A stretch of 55,218 nucleotides of DNA from assembly GCA_016201275.1 (NCBI GenBank), contig JACQDB010000026.1, positions 1 to 55,218 of the forward strand. The letters run 5' to 3'. A program made the position numbers and the translations under genes. Of the stretch, positions 53,532 through 55,218 are shown one piece after another. A model generated the notes under the pieces. The model made no database searches, had not been told where the DNA came from, and was given only the letters and a program-made list of their open reading frames with translations. The DNA is from Acidobacteriota bacterium (GTDB taxonomy: Bacteria; Acidobacteriota; Blastocatellia; UBA7656). How positions within the stretch are numbered: position 1 is the first letter of the stretch; the number at the start of each line of letters is the position of its first letter.

Positions 53532-54875
53532 CTACTCTTTTAATGCAGATTTAAATTTCTGCAATTGGCGCACAATCGGGTTGACCGCGTACCACGGTTC
53601 GGCAATCTCAAAAGGGTTTTCCTCACCACCATTGATATATTCCAGAACGGTCAGTTGTTCCAGCATCATCAGGTAATCGTCATCGCCTCCGGGAATTTGC
53701 TGGTCCGCAGAACGATCCAGTTCGGCGAGCTTCTGCCAGTGCTGCTGCGGTATCGCCGTGCTGTAGGAACGCACGGTTTGTTGAATCGCTTTATGAGTTG
53801 CGGGAAGGGGAATGGGCAACTTCTCCGTGTACGCGCAAGCCTCTTGCACAAAAGTCATCAAACTGCGCGTATGACCGCCACTATATTCCAGAAGAAAATT
53901 TAAAGCCTCCGGAGTGAACGCATCTTTGAGCAATACCGCGCCCAGATGTTTTTGTAACAAGTCGCGCAGGCACTGCCAGCCCAGTTCATAAGGTGTATTC
54001 GTACCGCGCTCGAATACTTTAATCATCGGCAAAACGAACGGGTCAACGCCATAGCGCTGTTTCAGCCTTGGCCCATCTGCACGCGCCAGTTCCAAGGGCA
54101 CTGTATAGATGATGTGAGCATCTAGGCTTCGCAATTGTGGAGCGTATTCTATAAAAAATTGCCGTTGTGACTCGATGCCGTCCTGTTTGCCTTCATAGCC
54201 TTGAATCCGCTCAAGGCTGTCCAATATCAACACAAAATCCTTATAAGGGTGTTCACCGGATTTGGCGTTCAAGCTTTTAATGGCCAATCTTGCCTGCTCA
54301 AAAACCAAATTGATTTCGTTTAAAAGCGTTGATTTTTCCGGCTCTAATGTGTCTCGCACTTTTTTTTTGGCGCTTGGATCTTTCTTCAGGCGTTGAATCT
54401 TCAGCTTGAATCCCCATAAGGCGAGATCGCCTTCATTGATTTCAACCTCGCTGAGAAAATATTCTTTCAGTTCATTCAGGCGTTTTTCAAAATAATTATC
54501 CTTGAGTTCAATGCCCAGCTTTTCACGCACGGTTGCCGCAAGTTCACTGACTATCGCCAGCAAGATATCGGTTGACGAAACATTTAACACATCAACGTAA
54601 TCATCCACATCCACCAGCACGGGAAAGTAACGGCCTTCTGATGCGGAAGCATTATCCAGAGCGATTTTCAATTGCCGTAATTCGGAAGATTTCCCGCAAC
54701 CGACATGACCGGAAAAGAGAAAATGCAGGCGACCTTTTGAGAGTGCTAGGTGTTTCATAAAGCGCGGCACTAAAGCATTGCTTCCTCGCGCCGGAGTGCA
54801 ATCGAAGTACGATTCGACAGCGGGTTTGTAAGGATCACACGAATTATAAATATGACTCAAAATATCCGTGTTCAT
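53532..54875 (-). CDS. P-loop ATPase (AAA/STAND-like) of unknown function
   Basis: A 447-residue protein with Walker A GHVGCGKSS (56-64), Walker B LILDSLE (about 214-220), and a later SGGHTRSLMTFVQEA that matches the arginine/sensor region of Orc/STAND-type ATPases. An insert with coiled, charged sequence (about 120-185) separates the two Walker motifs. No DNA-binding or toxic effector domain is seen. Paired with the TPR protein it could be a sensor switch, possibly for phage defence; that is inference from architecture and the neighbouring IS element. The start has AGGAG upstream at a long spacing. Confidence 0.75.
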   Translation of the reverse strand: MNTDILSHIYNSCDPYKPAVESYFDCTPARGSNALVPRFMKHLALSKGRLHFLFSGHVGCGKSSELRQLKIALDNASASEGRYFPVLVDVDDYVDVLNVSSTDILLAIVSELAATVREKLGIELKDNYFEKRLNELKEYFLSEVEINEGDLALWGFKLKIQRLKKDPSAKKKVRDTLEPEKSTLLNEINLVFEQARLAIKSLNAKSGEHPYKDFVLILDSLERIQGYEGKQDGIESQRQFFIEYAPQLRSLDAHIIYTVPLELARADGPRLKQRYGVDPFVLPMIKVFERGTNTPYELGWQCLRDLLQKHLGAVLLKDAFTPEALNFLLEYSGGHTRSLMTFVQEACAYTEKLPIPLPATHKAIQQTVRSYSTAIPQQHWQKLAELDRSADQQIPGGDDDYLMMLEQLTVLEYINGGEENPFEIAEPWYAVNPIVRQLQKFKSALKE

Positions 54876-54955
54876 GGCTTGCTGTCTCCTGAAAGAATTT
54901 CAGCTAAAGCTTACCACCAATTTTTTATTTAGCAGAAGTTCTTTTCGTCGCCAAC

Positions 54956-55000
54956 AACCAGCGCGAGGCTTTTGATGTAGGTCAAAACCTCGCGCTGGTT
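54956..55000. repeat. 19-bp palindrome upstream of the ATPase gene
   Basis: aaccagcgcgagg-(c)-ttttga pairs with tcaaaacctcgcgctggtt around a six-base loop, with one bulged base (54969). It has no U-run on either strand. It lies about 80 bases from the IS1-like end. It could be an operator, a REP-type element or an old terminator. Confidence 0.6.
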
Positions 55001-55080
55001 ACAGCAATTTTACCTTTTCCCTGCCCCTTACTTTTTGTGTGGCGTCGGTGCAGAATTTCTCGCTGCCATTGGCGCTTTCG

Positions 55081-55218
55081 GGTAGTGGCTCATTTAAGAA
55101 TGATAAGCTAAACTATCTAAGTTATGGTCACTATCCAATTACAATGTCGTCACTGCCAAAGCAACAATCTGGTTCGCAATGGCTTGGCTCCCAATGGCAA
55201 ACAAAAATTTCTCTGTAA
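55081..55218 (+). mobile_element. Left end of an IS1-family insertion sequence (cut by the window)
   Basis: The sequence from ggtagtggctcatttaagaa looks like an IS1-family terminal inverted repeat (these often start GGTRRTG), and an InsA-like ORF begins 43 bases inside. The right end and target duplication lie outside the window. Confidence 0.65.
55124..55218 (+). CDS. insA: IS1-family InsA-like protein, N-terminal part
   Basis: The visible 31 codons begin MVTIQLQCRHCQSNNLVRNG and end in FLC at the window edge. The spacing Cys-x2-Cys, VRNG, then K-FLC matches the zinc-ribbon start of IS1-type InsA, which in IS1 is a repressor and part of the frameshifted transposase. No ribosome binding site is visible, as is common for these elements. 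Whether it is intact cannot be judged. Confidence 0.75.
   Translation, partial: MVTIQLQCRHCQSNNLVRNGLAPNGKQKFLC

Overview
The window looks like chromosomal DNA of an acidobacterium, probably of the Blastocatellia type. The base composition is moderate (roughly 50-55% G+C by eye). It carries two very large Oar-like TonB-dependent receptors with N-terminal carboxypeptidase-regulatory domains, a VIT/von Willebrand A protein, PEGA, SIMPL, FG-GAP and PA-IL-like secreted proteins, and many unusual intergenic repeats. The taxonomic call is an inference from gene content; there is no rRNA or other marker gene here.

Region 1 (1-18 kb, all minus strand) is amino-acid metabolism. In transcription order it reads leuA, a short branched-chain-rich ORF, ilvB, ilvN, ilvC, a cupin, ilvD, leuB, a LysR regulator, a small c-type cytochrome, gltB, gltD and a second copy of the cytochrome. 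The genes turn pyruvate into valine, isoleucine and leucine precursors and supply glutamate for the final transamination. The 50-codon ORF between leuA and ilvB has 12 Leu/Val/Ile codons in an 18-codon run. It is followed by mutually exclusive antiterminator and terminator hairpins, the layout of a translation-coupled attenuator. The gaps between ilvB, ilvN, ilvC, ilvD and leuB are filled with heptanucleotide repeats, triloop palindromes and a 17-bp tandem repeat.

Region 2 (18-25.4 kb) holds a PEGA protein, an AsmA-like protein and a secreted lipoprotein-like protein, then a sulfate-assimilation operon on the minus strand (cobA, an APS-type cysH, cysC). This operon is preceded by a sigma-70-like promoter, a 31-codon ORF containing Cys-Cys-Cys-Pro-Cys-Cys, and an intrinsic terminator just before cobA. 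It looks like a second, cysteine-sensing leader-peptide attenuator. The two attenuators are the most interesting content of the window.

Region 3 (25.4-50.9 kb) is an envelope and surface region: SIMPL, VIT/VWA, two TonB-dependent receptors, a PA-IL-like protein, an SPFH/band-7 protein, a cold-shock protein, an FG-GAP protein, an ECF sigma/anti-sigma (FecR-like) operon with two secreted unknowns, a broken DUF5666-type repeat protein and a DUF3298-type lipoprotein.

Region 4 (50.9 kb to the end) has a CitE-like lyase, a TPR protein and a P-loop ATPase in one minus-strand run that is visibly more AT-rich than its surroundings, next to the left end of an IS1-family element that runs off the window.
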